Below are positions 42,931 through 52,033 of a stretch of DNA of 64,000 nt, in pieces; within the stretch, counting starts at the first letter, position 1; the number at the start of each line of letters is the position of its first letter. The stretch is from an uncultured Alphaproteobacteria bacterium (GTDB lineage Bacteria; Pseudomonadota; Alphaproteobacteria; Micavibrionales; CSBR16-224): positions 730,463-794,462 of the forward strand of contig CATLPD010000001.1 in the NCBI GenBank assembly GCA_950054485.1, in the 5' to 3' direction. Position numbers and translations under genes: made by a program. The notes under the pieces were generated by a model. That model did not search any database. It saw nothing but the letters and a program-made list of their open reading frames with translations, and was not told the DNA's origin.

Positions 42931-44373
42931 TTAGATTTTTTCTTTTTTTGTTTTAAAAAGAAAAGGAAAAAAACAGATTACACCTATAGATATAGCTAAT
43001 AAAGGGTTTATAGATAAAAATGTAATTCCACAAATTGTTAAAATAGTTATTGCGCTAAAGGTAAATAACCCTTTAGGGGTTTTAATACGATGCAAGAATC
43101 TTTTCCACGTGCCTTTTACCAAGTAAGCTACAAAAATAAGGCCTAGCTTTGTCATTGCTGAGATGTTTTTAAACGAGGGCTCATCAACAAAGCTTTTTAT
43201 ACTGTACAAAAGTTGACCGGGTATAAATTTACGTATTGCTGAATAGGCTAAGTTTTTTAGGGAGTTGTTAGGTTTTGAAACTTTTAAAATATAATCTATG
43301 TCAGCTGTGCCCTTTGGAGTTTTTCCTTTTTTCTTTTCAAGGTTATTATAGATGTCTAAACACTTCTGGCTAACTATTTTGGAATCATGGAACTTTTCAA
43401 CTGTTTTACGGCCTTTTTGAGATAATTCTTGACGCCAGTCGTGGTCCTTTATCAAATCTCTTAACACATTGGTGATTGTATCTGGGTTCGCGTTGGCGGC
43501 AGGAACTTCGCCATAAAAAGGCTTAAATAAATCCTCTCTTAAATAAACTACAACTGGTTTTCCCAATGCCCACCCTTCTAAAGTTAATACGCCGGTTGCC
43601 CCAATTAAAAGCTGATCAATAATAATGTCTGCTTTACGATACATTTCACGCGCTTTATCATGTGACATATTTTGGATTGTTTGAAAATTAAACTTTAACC
43701 CTTCATCTTTAAGCACTTCAATCGCTTTGAAGACAAACTCGCTACCTTTACAGGATTTATTAGTTGGGGCATGTACGACAAGTGGGCAATCAGTCTTTTC
43801 GATACCAACATACTGCCATTCATCCAAGTCGAGAGCACGAGGTAAAATTTCGGCTTCTGGCATAAATTGCTTCAATTCAGGATCTTGAACTAAAAATAAA
43901 TCTACATACTCTCTTAAAAAACTAATATATTCTTTTTGAGTGTTTTCGTCAAAGAAGCCATCAAATTTGTAATTGAACGCACTATATGGATTAACCGCTT
44001 TATCCCAGCTTTTCAAACGTAAATCGTAACCTGTAAAACGGTGTATAATTTTGCTTTCACCTCTTGCCTTTATCAGAGGCAAATCTAAACCCGTCATATC
44101 AGAGCAATCAGGACGAAAAATTAGAGATCGTTGCCAGAAATGGTAAATATCATAGTCGTCATGCAGAACTTCCTTAAGCGCCTGCATTTGGCTTTCAAAC
44201 AGACTTTTGTGTGGGTCATAGTAATAAACTTTATCCATGCGGAAATCAAAACGATGCTTCCCGCCAGCCCCCATATATTGTAGATGGTGCGCGTCTACGC
44301 CTAGTTTGCGCAGCCCTTCTACTAACAGTATGGGCTGCAATGCGAAGTTCATTGGCGCGTGCAGCACTTTCAT
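42931..44373 (-). CDS. Glycosyltransferase-like protein with C-terminal membrane segments
   Basis: I use ATG 44373, after AAAAGGGG; an upstream frame start at 44445 has no ribosome-binding site. The 480-residue product has a GT-B-like part: PLVVHAPTNKSCKGSEFV, the donor motif VLTLEGWALGKPVVVYLR, and preceding HDKAREMYRKADIIIDQ. Its C-terminal 140 residues carry two or three hydrophobic segments, so the enzyme is anchored. It lies 23 bp before the acyltransferase gene on the same strand. Confidence 0.75.
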   Translation of the reverse strand: MKVLHAPMNFALQPILLVEGLRKLGVDAHHLQYMGAGGKHRFDFRMDKVYYYDPHKSLFESQMQALKEVLHDDYDIYHFWQRSLIFRPDCSDMTGLDLPLIKARGESKIIHRFTGYDLRLKSWDKAVNPYSAFNYKFDGFFDENTQKEYISFLREYVDLFLVQDPELKQFMPEAEILPRALDLDEWQYVGIEKTDCPLVVHAPTNKSCKGSEFVFKAIEVLKDEGLKFNFQTIQNMSHDKAREMYRKADIIIDQLLIGATGVLTLEGWALGKPVVVYLREDLFKPFYGEVPAANANPDTITNVLRDLIKDHDWRQELSQKGRKTVEKFHDSKIVSQKCLDIYNNLEKKKGKTPKGTADIDYILKVSKPNNSLKNLAYSAIRKFIPGQLLYSIKSFVDEPSFKNISAMTKLGLIFVAYLVKGTWKRFLHRIKTPKGLFTFSAITILTICGITFLSINPLLAISIGVICFFPFLFKTKKEKI

Positions 44374-44456
44374 TTCAATAAAACCCCTTTTTTGATTGCT
44401 CTGTAACTTCTTTATATGGTAAGAGGTGTCAAAGATAAAGAACAAATGTTGAGCGC

Positions 44457-45251
44457 ATGCTGGTAAAACAAATTCACTGGTTCATGCATATGGTCGCTAG
44501 GTATATCCCCGTGACTATGCATATGACAAGGTCAGCCTTAAAGAAAGATATATCAGGAACATTTGCTGGTATGCTCTGGTGGATTATTGAGCCTCTATTT
44601 TATACATTTATATACTATTTTTTATTTGCAGTGATATTTGAGGTAAGGTCAGAGAACTTTGCTTTAATGTTGCTTTTTGGTCTTATTTTATGGCGTTGGA
44701 TAGCTTTATGCATTAATTCAGGCAGTTCATCTGTGGTTGCGCGAACCGCTTTAATGCGGCAGGTGGATATACCTAAAATCATATTCCCTGTAGAGTCTGT
44801 GCTGAGAGAAACTATAAAGTTTTTAATAGGTTTCGGTCTCATTGCTGCAGTTTTTCTTGTGTTTGGATATTTGTCTTTCGAGATTATCTATTGGTTTCCA
44901 GTTATCCTTGGTTTAAGTGTTTTTTTTCTTACAAGCCTTGTTTTAATAACCTCTGTAATCATGACTTTTGTACCTGACCTCAAAAATTTAATTAGATTAG
45001 GTATGCGTGCGTTAGTGTTTGTCTCGGGAGTATTTTTCACGCCTGAGCAGGTGCCTGAAAATTTAAGAACCTTATTCATGATGAATCCATTTGCTGTTAT
45101 TATAGATAGTTTTCGTAGAGTGTGCCTTTTCGGTGAAGCCCCTATATTAGGATGGTTGATTTATGTTTTAGGTTTAAGTGTTATTTTGGCAAGTATTGGA
45201 CTATATATGCACATAAAATATAATCGTATTATGCCGCGCTATCTGATTTAG
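44457..45251 (+). CDS. wzm: ABC-2 type polysaccharide export permease (Wzm-like)
   Basis: The 264-residue product has six transmembrane segments with LWWIIEPLFYTFIYYFLFAVIFEVR near the start and FFTPEQVPENLRTLFMMNPFAVIIDSFRR near the end. Both are characteristic of Wzm/KpsM-type ABC-2 permeases, which carry undecaprenyl-linked polysaccharide across the inner membrane. The ATP-binding partner begins 10 bp downstream. It is transcribed divergently from the minus-strand GT, across an 83-bp gap. Confidence 0.9.
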   Translation: MLVKQIHWFMHMVARYIPVTMHMTRSALKKDISGTFAGMLWWIIEPLFYTFIYYFLFAVIFEVRSENFALMLLFGLILWRWIALCINSGSSSVVARTALMRQVDIPKIIFPVESVLRETIKFLIGFGLIAAVFLVFGYLSFEIIYWFPVILGLSVFFLTSLVLITSVIMTFVPDLKNLIRLGMRALVFVSGVFFTPEQVPENLRTLFMMNPFAVIIDSFRRVCLFGEAPILGWLIYVLGLSVILASIGLYMHIKYNRIMPRYLI

Positions 45252-45260
45252 GGTAATTAA

Positions 45261-46037
45261 ATGTCAAAAAAGCTTGCGATAAAAGTCGAGAATGTTGGTG
45301 TGCAGTTGTTCAAACGGAATGGCTTCCTAGGGCGAAAAACTAAATTTCATTGGGCCTTAGACAACGTATCTTTTGACGTTAATCGTGGAGAAGTTTTAGG
45401 TATTATCGGCCGAAATGGTGCCGGGAAGTCAACCCTATTAAGGCTTTTGGCGGCAATAATTGATCCGGACCGGGGAAAGATACGCCGCTATGGTAACAAG
45501 GCATGTTTATTGGCGCTCCAGACTGGATTTGTACCGGAGTTAACCGGGCGTGAAAATGCATTACTTAGCGGTATGTTTTTGGGATTTAGTAAAAGTGAGA
45601 TTGAAGGCCTTTTGCCTGAAATTAAAGAGTTTTCTGAATTGGGGGATTGGTTTGAACAGCCAATACAAACTTATTCATCAGGCATGAAGGCTAGATTGGG
45701 TTTCTCTGCTGCTATAAATGTTCCCTCTGACATTATTCTTGTTGATGAAACTTTAGGGGTAGGGGATACAGGCTTTAAAAAGAAATCCTCCGAAGCAATG
45801 CGAAGCATAATGAAATCGGATCGCACTGTGATTTTGGTGTCACATAGCGCGTCAATGATTCAAGAGATGTCTGATCGTGCTGTATGGTTAGAACAGGGAC
45901 ATACTATAATGTCAGGAGATCCCAAAAAAGTATCGGGGCAATATGAGGCATTCTGGGACGAGACTTTAGCCCTGCAAAATGATGGGCTTCCGCTTAATCA
46001 AGCGATAGAACAAGTTTTATCTAAACATATACAATAA
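45261..46037 (+). CDS. wzt: ABC transporter ATP-binding protein for polysaccharide export (Wzt-like)
   Basis: The 258-residue product has Walker A (GRNGAGKSTLLRLL), the signature loop TYSSGMKARLGFS and Walker B (IILVDETLGVGD). It has an N-terminal half and a short tail only; the C-terminal carbohydrate-binding domain found in Wzt proteins that read a terminal sugar is absent. Chain length may therefore be controlled differently. It pairs with the upstream permease and is co-transcribed with it. Confidence 0.92.
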   Translation: MSKKLAIKVENVGVQLFKRNGFLGRKTKFHWALDNVSFDVNRGEVLGIIGRNGAGKSTLLRLLAAIIDPDRGKIRRYGNKACLLALQTGFVPELTGRENALLSGMFLGFSKSEIEGLLPEIKEFSELGDWFEQPIQTYSSGMKARLGFSAAINVPSDIILVDETLGVGDTGFKKKSSEAMRSIMKSDRTVILVSHSASMIQEMSDRAVWLEQGHTIMSGDPKKVSGQYEAFWDETLALQNDGLPLNQAIEQVLSKHIQ

Positions 46038-46093
46038 ATTGTTATATACATAGCTGAATATGTATTTTGATTTTTTGAAAAGTGAGGGTTGAT

Positions 46094-46735
46094 ATGTTTA
46101 ATAGAGAATTTAACGCCCGCAGGGCTTTTTTAGCATCCCATTTTGACGTTAAGAATAAAATGGAAGAGCTGGAAGAAAGTTGCATACCTTCTTATCTTCA
46201 TAAAAATAAATTAGCGGCCTGGGTCGCCTGGAAAAGGCTTGTTTGTGCAAAAAACTTATATTTAAAATTTGGTAAGCCGGGAAAAGTATTAGATTTTGGA
46301 GCTGGGTCTGGCGAATTATCTTATTTGCTAAGGGGGAAAATAAGTTCTTATAGTTTTGCCGAGCTCGAAAACGACCTTTCAGATTTTATTCTAAAGGAAT
46401 ATCCAGAGTCTAGGAAAATTGACTTGGATAAAAATGAGGGTGATAAATACGATACGATCTTTGCTCTCGATTCATTGGAACATAATGATAGTTACGAAGA
46501 TTTGCTTGGCAGTCTTGCTGACAAATTGGTTTTGGGCGGAGCCCTAATATTATCAGGCCCCTCTGAGAACTGGTTATACAGGCTAGGACGTAAAGTCGCA
46601 GGTTTTGACGGACATTATCACCACACTACAATAACCGATATTGAAACCGCGGCGGCGAAGCATCTGACTTTATCGAAAAAACAATGGGTTCCTTATAATG
46701 TGCCGCTGTTCAGTTTATCCGTTTGGAAGAAATAA
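46094..46735 (+). CDS. SAM-dependent methyltransferase
   Basis: I use ATG 46094, after GAGGGTTGAT. The 213-residue product has a class I methyltransferase fold with motif I KVLDFGAGSGELSYL and the later FALDSLEHNDSYEDLL and GGALILSGPSENW. A target on the polysaccharide or lipid carrier would fit the location, but the substrate is unknown. It lies 9 bp before a sulfotransferase-like gene. Confidence 0.8.
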   Translation: MFNREFNARRAFLASHFDVKNKMEELEESCIPSYLHKNKLAAWVAWKRLVCAKNLYLKFGKPGKVLDFGAGSGELSYLLRGKISSYSFAELENDLSDFILKEYPESRKIDLDKNEGDKYDTIFALDSLEHNDSYEDLLGSLADKLVLGGALILSGPSENWLYRLGRKVAGFDGHYHHTTITDIETAAAKHLTLSKKQWVPYNVPLFSLSVWKK

Positions 46736-46744
46736 GGTAATCCT

Positions 46745-47506
46745 ATGTATACAGCGGATGGACTTATTTTATCGTGTGGGCGTACTGGAACAACCTACAT
46801 AAACTCATTACTGAATCAGAAAATTGAAAATTGTGTTGTTCTACAAGAGCCCCCACCGTCTCGTTCTCTTTTTATGATGACGAACGCAGCTGAAAGAAAA
46901 ATCCCCTTGGGTTCTATCGCTTTCTCAGCTTATAAAAAAACCAGAAACGATTGGTATAAAAAGGCGGGTGATAAAACTTTGTTGGAAATAAACCCTTTTC
47001 TAATAGGCCTAAGTCCGTTTCTTAAGCCAGAAAATATTAAGCATGGTATCGTACATATAGTCAGGCGTCCGGCAGACTGGATAGAGTCCACCTTAAACTT
47101 TGGGGGATATAAGTGGTTGTCTTACATTACCCCTAGAATGCCTTTTGCGCATGAAAGACCATCTGATAAAAAGTTTTTTGAATGGAACAGGTTGACTGTT
47201 TATGAGAAGTTTGCTTGGAGGTGGAGACACCGTAATTCCCAAATAGAGAAAGTTAAAAAATCAGGTATTCCTTATTTATTAGTAAAATACGAGGATATTT
47301 TTAAAGAGGGTGAATTTAATAGAGACATCTTTATAGAAATGATTAATCACTTGGGGCTGAAAAATTTTAAGCCGGATGATTTTGAGTACCCTCAAAAGAA
47401 AATAAACTCTAGCGCTAGCAACCCTGAGTTAAAAAAACATAAAGTTATAGAAACCAAAGAAATGATTGAAATATACGGTTCTTTAGCTAAAAAATATGGC
47501 TATTAA
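46745..47506 (+). CDS. Sulfotransferase-like protein
   Basis: The 253-residue product has a P-loop-like 5'-phosphosulfate loop SCGRTGTTYINSLL at residues 10-23 and a 3'-phosphate motif with HIVRRPADWIESTLNF. A YLLVKYEDIF stretch comes in the second half. This is the arrangement of PAPS-dependent sulfotransferases. It could sulfate a polysaccharide residue, but no substrate can be named. AAGGTAATCCT precedes the ATG. PAPS synthesis genes are not in this window. Confidence 0.75.
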   Translation: MYTADGLILSCGRTGTTYINSLLNQKIENCVVLQEPPPSRSLFMMTNAAERKIPLGSIAFSAYKKTRNDWYKKAGDKTLLEINPFLIGLSPFLKPENIKHGIVHIVRRPADWIESTLNFGGYKWLSYITPRMPFAHERPSDKKFFEWNRLTVYEKFAWRWRHRNSQIEKVKKSGIPYLLVKYEDIFKEGEFNRDIFIEMINHLGLKNFKPDDFEYPQKKINSSASNPELKKHKVIETKEMIEIYGSLAKKYGY

Positions 47507-47508
47507 AA

Positions 47509-48558
47509 TTGTCCATTTTCAAAAACAACATAGTCGTTATCAATCCTGCTCTCAGGTTCTTTTTGTTTTTACTGGCGACCTCCGGAGTTCTGTTTCTTCT
47601 GCATTATGATGGTAGTTATTTAAAGCTTGTTGACCAGCTAGAAAAAGTTGCGCTAAAGCCCTTACTTTTGGCGTTTATATGTTTGCACATATTGCAGTTT
47701 GTTAGTGTTTATCGCCTTTTGTACAGTTTACCTCCGTTAGATATTAAAAGAAAAAAGGCATTAGAAGAGGCTGTGAAGCTTACATATTTTCAGCAATTTT
47801 TGGCGAGGGTCTTGCCCTTAAGGCTGGGAGAAGTTGCATATGTGTTTATGATAAAAAAACTCCTTAAAGTAAATATTGCAGGAAATTTAGCAGCCTATTC
47901 TTTGATTAGAATATGGGATCTAAGGATTATAGTGGGCAGCTTCGTACTGACCGCGGTAATGAATAGATCTCTTTTTAATTTAGAAACTTACTTAGAACAT
48001 AGTATTGCATATTTTATATGTGGTGTAATTTGTTCTGCAATTGTTTTCCCTCTTTTTTATATGCGCCTCTCTGTTGAGTTACTTAAGTTTTTGAATTTAA
48101 AATTAAGCAATAAAAATAAGGCCCTTTATAAAATATATCTTTTTGTAGAGGATATCTATGCGTCATACAAAAAAAGTATTGAAAGTACGTCCTATTTTGT
48201 GCACGGTTTTCTATCGTTTTTAAACTGGGCACTAGCATACGCACTCTTTGGTTTTGTATATATGTCATTAAACCTATACTTGCCTCCCAGTGTGGTGATT
48301 TTGTTTACAAGCGCTCTGATCTTGTTAACAATACTTCCGCTCCAATCCATTGGAGGGCTAGGAATTGGAGAGGCGGGGCTATCGGGACTTTTAGTTTTAT
48401 ATGGCTTTCAAAGTGTAGACGCGATTGCAACTGGGTTCTCTGTGGGAATAATTCACACTACGCTATCAATCGCTTTGCTTGCAAGCTTTTGTATATATAA
48501 AATATTGAAAAGAATATATCTATCTGCTTTAATCCATAAAAGTCACTGGAAAATGTAG
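47509..48558 (+). CDS. Lysylphosphatidylglycerol synthase TM-like (UPF0104) membrane protein
   Basis: The 349-residue product has about eight transmembrane segments with RVLPLRLGEVAYVFMIKKLL near the middle and LTILPLQSIGGLGIGEAGLSG towards the end. Both are typical of the UPF0104/MprF-type membrane domain, which acts as a flippase-like or lipid-handling protein. The reading frame begins with TTG at 47509, two bases after the upstream stop; I see no better ATG, so the start is uncertain. A family 2 glycosyltransferase gene follows by one base. Confidence 0.75.
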   Translation: MSIFKNNIVVINPALRFFLFLLATSGVLFLLHYDGSYLKLVDQLEKVALKPLLLAFICLHILQFVSVYRLLYSLPPLDIKRKKALEEAVKLTYFQQFLARVLPLRLGEVAYVFMIKKLLKVNIAGNLAAYSLIRIWDLRIIVGSFVLTAVMNRSLFNLETYLEHSIAYFICGVICSAIVFPLFYMRLSVELLKFLNLKLSNKNKALYKIYLFVEDIYASYKKSIESTSYFVHGFLSFLNWALAYALFGFVYMSLNLYLPPSVVILFTSALILLTILPLQSIGGLGIGEAGLSGLLVLYGFQSVDAIATGFSVGIIHTTLSIALLASFCIYKILKRIYLSALIHKSHWKM

Positions 48559-48559
48559 T

Positions 48560-49579
48560 ATGCTTAAAGGTCACAAAATTGCAGTTATTATTCCTTGTTA
48601 TCGCGTTAGAAAGCACATACTAAGGCTAGTGTCAAATATTCCTGAGTTTGTTGATACAATCTATATTGTAGATGATAAGTGCCCAGAGAAAACAGGAGAA
48701 TTAGTCAAGAAAAGCTGTAAAGACTCAAGAGTCCATTTAATCAGCCATAAAGAAAACCAAGGCGTAGGACAAGCAACAATCACGGGCATGAAAGAGGCCG
48801 TTAAAGATGGCGCTCATTGTCTGGTGAAGATTGATGGCGATGAACAACATAATCCAGAACTGATTGAAGATTTTGTTTCCCCAATTCTAAATAGAGACGC
48901 TGACTTTACAAAGGGTAACCGTTTTTTCTACTTAGAAGATTTGCGCCAAATGCCTGGGGTGCGCCTGATTGGCAACGCATGCTTGTCATTCGCCACGAAG
49001 TTTTCCTCTGGGTATTGGAATATTTTTGATCCAACCAATGGATATCTAGCTGTGCATTCATTGGTCTTCCAAGCCTTACCTCATGAAAAAATAGACAAAC
49101 GATATTTTTTTGAGTCGGACCTTCTTTTTAGATTATATACAATCAGGGCTAAGATTGTAGAAATCCCTATGCACGCCGTATATGGTGAAGAAGAATCAAG
49201 CTTAAGCCCATCTAAGCTTATTTTGCCTTTCTTATGGAGGCATATGATAAACTCTCTAAAAAGAATATTTTACTCCTATTTTCTAAGGAATTTCTCTTTA
49301 GCTTCCATCTATCTTTTTTTAGGGTTGTTTTTTTGCCTTTTTGGAGGGGCGATGGGGCTGTCAGCTTGGCTGCAATATTTCGGTTCAGAAACGGGCGCTC
49401 CAATTGGTCAGGTTGCCTTGCCAGGTTTAATGATACTAATTGGCGTGCAGATGATTTTAGGCTTTTTAAATTATGACCTGTCTTCTATACCTTCATCAGT
49501 AATTCATTCGCACTTGTCTTGGTTGAAAAACAAGACTAGAGGCTCGGGTCGGGCGGGATTAAATGACACTCTTGAATAA
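48560..49579 (+). CDS. Family 2 glycosyltransferase with C-terminal membrane anchor
   Basis: The 339-residue product has the GT-A motifs VIIPCYRVRKH, IVDDKCPEKT, KIDGDEQHNPELI (the DxD-like metal site) and FFESDLLFRLY. Two transmembrane segments (about 245-270 and 285-310) follow. This is the layout of DPM1/GtrB-type transferases that use a lipid-phosphate sugar. The upstream flippase-like protein may act together with it. The next gene starts within its last 17 bases. Confidence 0.88.
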   Translation: MLKGHKIAVIIPCYRVRKHILRLVSNIPEFVDTIYIVDDKCPEKTGELVKKSCKDSRVHLISHKENQGVGQATITGMKEAVKDGAHCLVKIDGDEQHNPELIEDFVSPILNRDADFTKGNRFFYLEDLRQMPGVRLIGNACLSFATKFSSGYWNIFDPTNGYLAVHSLVFQALPHEKIDKRYFFESDLLFRLYTIRAKIVEIPMHAVYGEEESSLSPSKLILPFLWRHMINSLKRIFYSYFLRNFSLASIYLFLGLFFCLFGGAMGLSAWLQYFGSETGAPIGQVALPGLMILIGVQMILGFLNYDLSSIPSSVIHSHLSWLKNKTRGSGRAGLNDTLE

Positions 49580-50423
49580 AGGCCATGTATCGATTGAGCG
49601 ATTTCATGTTGATAATCGGACTGCAATTTTATCTCTTGATCTTGAGGCTGACTATGGGGGGGATGACTTTGAAGCTGTCAGCCAGCTCCCAGTATTGCTA
49701 AAGTTGCTAGAAAGTGAAAATGTTCCAATAACTATTTTTGCAGAGGCTCGAGTACTTAAAAGGTTTCCAGAAATGATAAGACATGCAAAAAATCAGGGTG
49801 TTGACCTTCAGCTTCACTGTTTTGACCACAGACAGACGGGAGATACGAGCCAAAGTTTAAGAAAATCGATTCAAATATATCAAGATTTAGTTGGTGCTAG
49901 ACCTAATGGCTATCGCGCAGACACATTTAGACTTACCAAGCAAATATACAAAACTTTGATAGATGAAAATTTTTTGTGGGATTCATCTATTTTACCAGCT
50001 GCCTTTGGTTTTGGGGCGAGCCGAGAATGGTGCAAAGAAAGTTCAGGAAATGATTATTTCCGTTTTGATAAGAAACTGTATGAATTTCCTGTTGCTATTC
50101 ATCCGAATATAAAAATACCTTTTACCCACTCGTATCAGGCAATTCTTAGAAAGTATCCAGCTTATTTATTACAGATTTTGGGAGGTTTACCTAAATTGCT
50201 GGTGTATGACATGCATATGTCAGACCTTGTTTGGACTAAATCTATAAATACAAGCCAATCAATTCCTGATTCAGCCAGGGCTTTATATAAGCTTTCATGG
50301 TTTATGAGGGGAAAAAACACCTTTTCGGAGTTGGCCAGTTTAATTAAAAATTTAAGGAATAGGGGCTACATTTTCACCACTTTGGATGAATTATATCACA
50401 AGGTGAAAATAAATGATAAATGA
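49563..50423 (+). CDS. Polysaccharide deacetylase (NodB-like)
   Basis: The 286-residue product shows NodB fold signatures: ILSLDLEADYGGDDF near the start, PITIFAEARVLKRFPEM, LQLHCFDHRQTGD carrying histidines for the metal, and NGYRADTFRLTKQIYK. Such enzymes remove N-acetyl groups from sugars. Absence of a signal peptide suggests cytoplasmic action on lipid-linked intermediates or a nucleotide sugar. The start overlaps the preceding gene by 17 bp and its end overlaps the next by 11 bp. Confidence 0.82.
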   Translation: MTLLNKGHVSIERFHVDNRTAILSLDLEADYGGDDFEAVSQLPVLLKLLESENVPITIFAEARVLKRFPEMIRHAKNQGVDLQLHCFDHRQTGDTSQSLRKSIQIYQDLVGARPNGYRADTFRLTKQIYKTLIDENFLWDSSILPAAFGFGASREWCKESSGNDYFRFDKKLYEFPVAIHPNIKIPFTHSYQAILRKYPAYLLQILGGLPKLLVYDMHMSDLVWTKSINTSQSIPDSARALYKLSWFMRGKNTFSELASLIKNLRNRGYIFTTLDELYHKVKINDK

Positions 50424-51330
50424 CGTTAATTGTAAGCGAGTATTTGCCCCACAGTTTGTTGAAAGTTGGCAAGCTGTTCTATGCGAGGTTTTTAACTGGG
50501 AAAGGAAAGATAATTTCTGCCTTGTCCCCAGTCTTTTTTCCTTAAAAAAAACGGCCTCTCTTTTACCCTTGTTATCTTATACTAATCTAAAAAAAACGGA
50601 TGCGCAAAAGTGCGAAAGCAGGATCTTAGAGGAGGGTATTGAAGATTATAGAATTAGGTTCTTAGGTGATAACCACGATTTTAACTTAAAAAACAAAATA
50701 CCCGTTGTTATGCGTCTGAATATTGATGGCAAGAGCTCTGAGGATATTTGGGCCAATAGTATGACATCATATTGTAGAAATAGAGCCCGTAAAGGATTAA
50801 AACAAAATTATATATTAGAAAAAGGCTTTAGTGAAAAGCTAGTAAGCGATGCTTATTTAGTGTTTCAAAATATAATGCATAGATTAGGAACGCCGGTGTT
50901 ACCAAAGTCTTTATTTTGTGCTCTGGCAAAGGAAAAAATAGCCGAGTTCTATGTTGCTTATAAAAATAATAAGCCAGTCGCTATGCTTGTCGTGGTCGTG
51001 AATAATAAAATCACATGGGTGCCTTGGTGTGGTGCTATTGAGGAAGAGATGCCTGCTTGCGTAAATTATGTTACGCACTGGCAAGCCCTACAAGACGCTT
51101 TGGACAGGAAAGATAGTATCTTTGATTTTGGACGTTCAGAATATGAGGGTGGCACGTACAGATTTAAAAAAAAGTGGGGGGCGTTACCCGTACCGGTCGC
51201 TGAAATATCAAACGTTGACAGTAATATATACCAAAGGTATAAAGTTATGTCATTAATATGGCGTCGCTTGCCGTGTTTTTTGGTTAACAGGCTAGGTCCT
51301 GAAGTGTGTAGATATATTCCCAACTTGTAA
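50413..51330 (+). CDS. FemAB/GNAT-like acyltransferase
   Basis: The 305-residue product has a FemAB-type second half: MTSYCRNRARKGLKQNY, FYVAYKNNKPVAMLVVV and a terminal DFGRSEYEGGTYRFKKKWG. These correspond to acyl-CoA N-acyltransferase folds used for adding amino-acyl or acyl groups to envelope polymers. Proteins of this kind accompany exopolysaccharide loci with deacetylases; here the deacetylase gene immediately precedes it. One model is removal of an acetyl group followed by addition of another acyl group. Confidence 0.75.
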   Translation: MINDVNCKRVFAPQFVESWQAVLCEVFNWERKDNFCLVPSLFSLKKTASLLPLLSYTNLKKTDAQKCESRILEEGIEDYRIRFLGDNHDFNLKNKIPVVMRLNIDGKSSEDIWANSMTSYCRNRARKGLKQNYILEKGFSEKLVSDAYLVFQNIMHRLGTPVLPKSLFCALAKEKIAEFYVAYKNNKPVAMLVVVVNNKITWVPWCGAIEEEMPACVNYVTHWQALQDALDRKDSIFDFGRSEYEGGTYRFKKKWGALPVPVAEISNVDSNIYQRYKVMSLIWRRLPCFLVNRLGPEVCRYIPNL

Positions 51331-51340
51331 TAAGGTCGAT

Positions 51341-52033
51341 ATGACTGAGAAAAATAAAAACTATTGGCAAAGTTATTTTGATAAAAAAGCCAAAGAAGAA
51401 GATAATATTTATAAACGTGTTGGATTTGTTTCAGAGAAGAATACAGAATTAGTTCGTAATACCGTCAGATCTTATGTGGGAAAGCCGGTTGGAAAAAAGA
51501 TAATGGACGCAGGCTGTGGTGATGGTATGGTTCTTAGTCATCTAGCGCAAGATAATGAAATAGATGGATATGATTTTTCCAAAAATATGCTCAAGCTCGC
51601 TGCGGAGCAGGGGCTGAACCCTATATACAGTGATCTAACCAATCCAGACCTTCCATTTGAAAATTATGATATTGCGATTTCAGTTGAGGCTGTAACATTG
51701 TTACCCGATCCGATACAAACTCTAATTAAAATCGCACAATCCGTTAAGCCGAATGGGGTGGCGGTTTTTAGCGTTCTCAATAAATTTTCTATTATTAGAG
51801 GTATTGCAAGTTTAATTTATAAATATGCTTTAAAAAAAACGTTGCCCCAAAAGGTTTCCTATTTTGAATTAAAAGCCTGTATGGCAAAAGAAGGTTTTTC
51901 ACTTGAAAGTGCGACTTTTGTTTATTGGCTCCCGGGCATATACTTAAATTCATCTGCCTCGCGTTTCACTACTTTAAAACTGCTTTTTGCTAATAACATT
52001 ATTTTTAAGTTTCGAAAAAATGAAAACCAGTAG
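51341..52033 (+). CDS. SAM-dependent methyltransferase (ubiE-type)
   Basis: The 230-residue product has motif I KIMDAGCGDGMVLSHL, the acidic loop IDGYDFSKNMLKLA, and FENYDIAISVEAVTLLPDP. The C-terminal region has hydrophobic and aromatic patches. The substrate is unknown. It is preceded by AAGGTCGAT and starts 10 bp after the FemAB-like gene. Its end overlaps the glycosyltransferase downstream by 14 bp. Confidence 0.8.
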   Translation: MTEKNKNYWQSYFDKKAKEEDNIYKRVGFVSEKNTELVRNTVRSYVGKPVGKKIMDAGCGDGMVLSHLAQDNEIDGYDFSKNMLKLAAEQGLNPIYSDLTNPDLPFENYDIAISVEAVTLLPDPIQTLIKIAQSVKPNGVAVFSVLNKFSIIRGIASLIYKYALKKTLPQKVSYFELKACMAKEGFSLESATFVYWLPGIYLNSSASRFTTLKLLFANNIIFKFRKNENQ

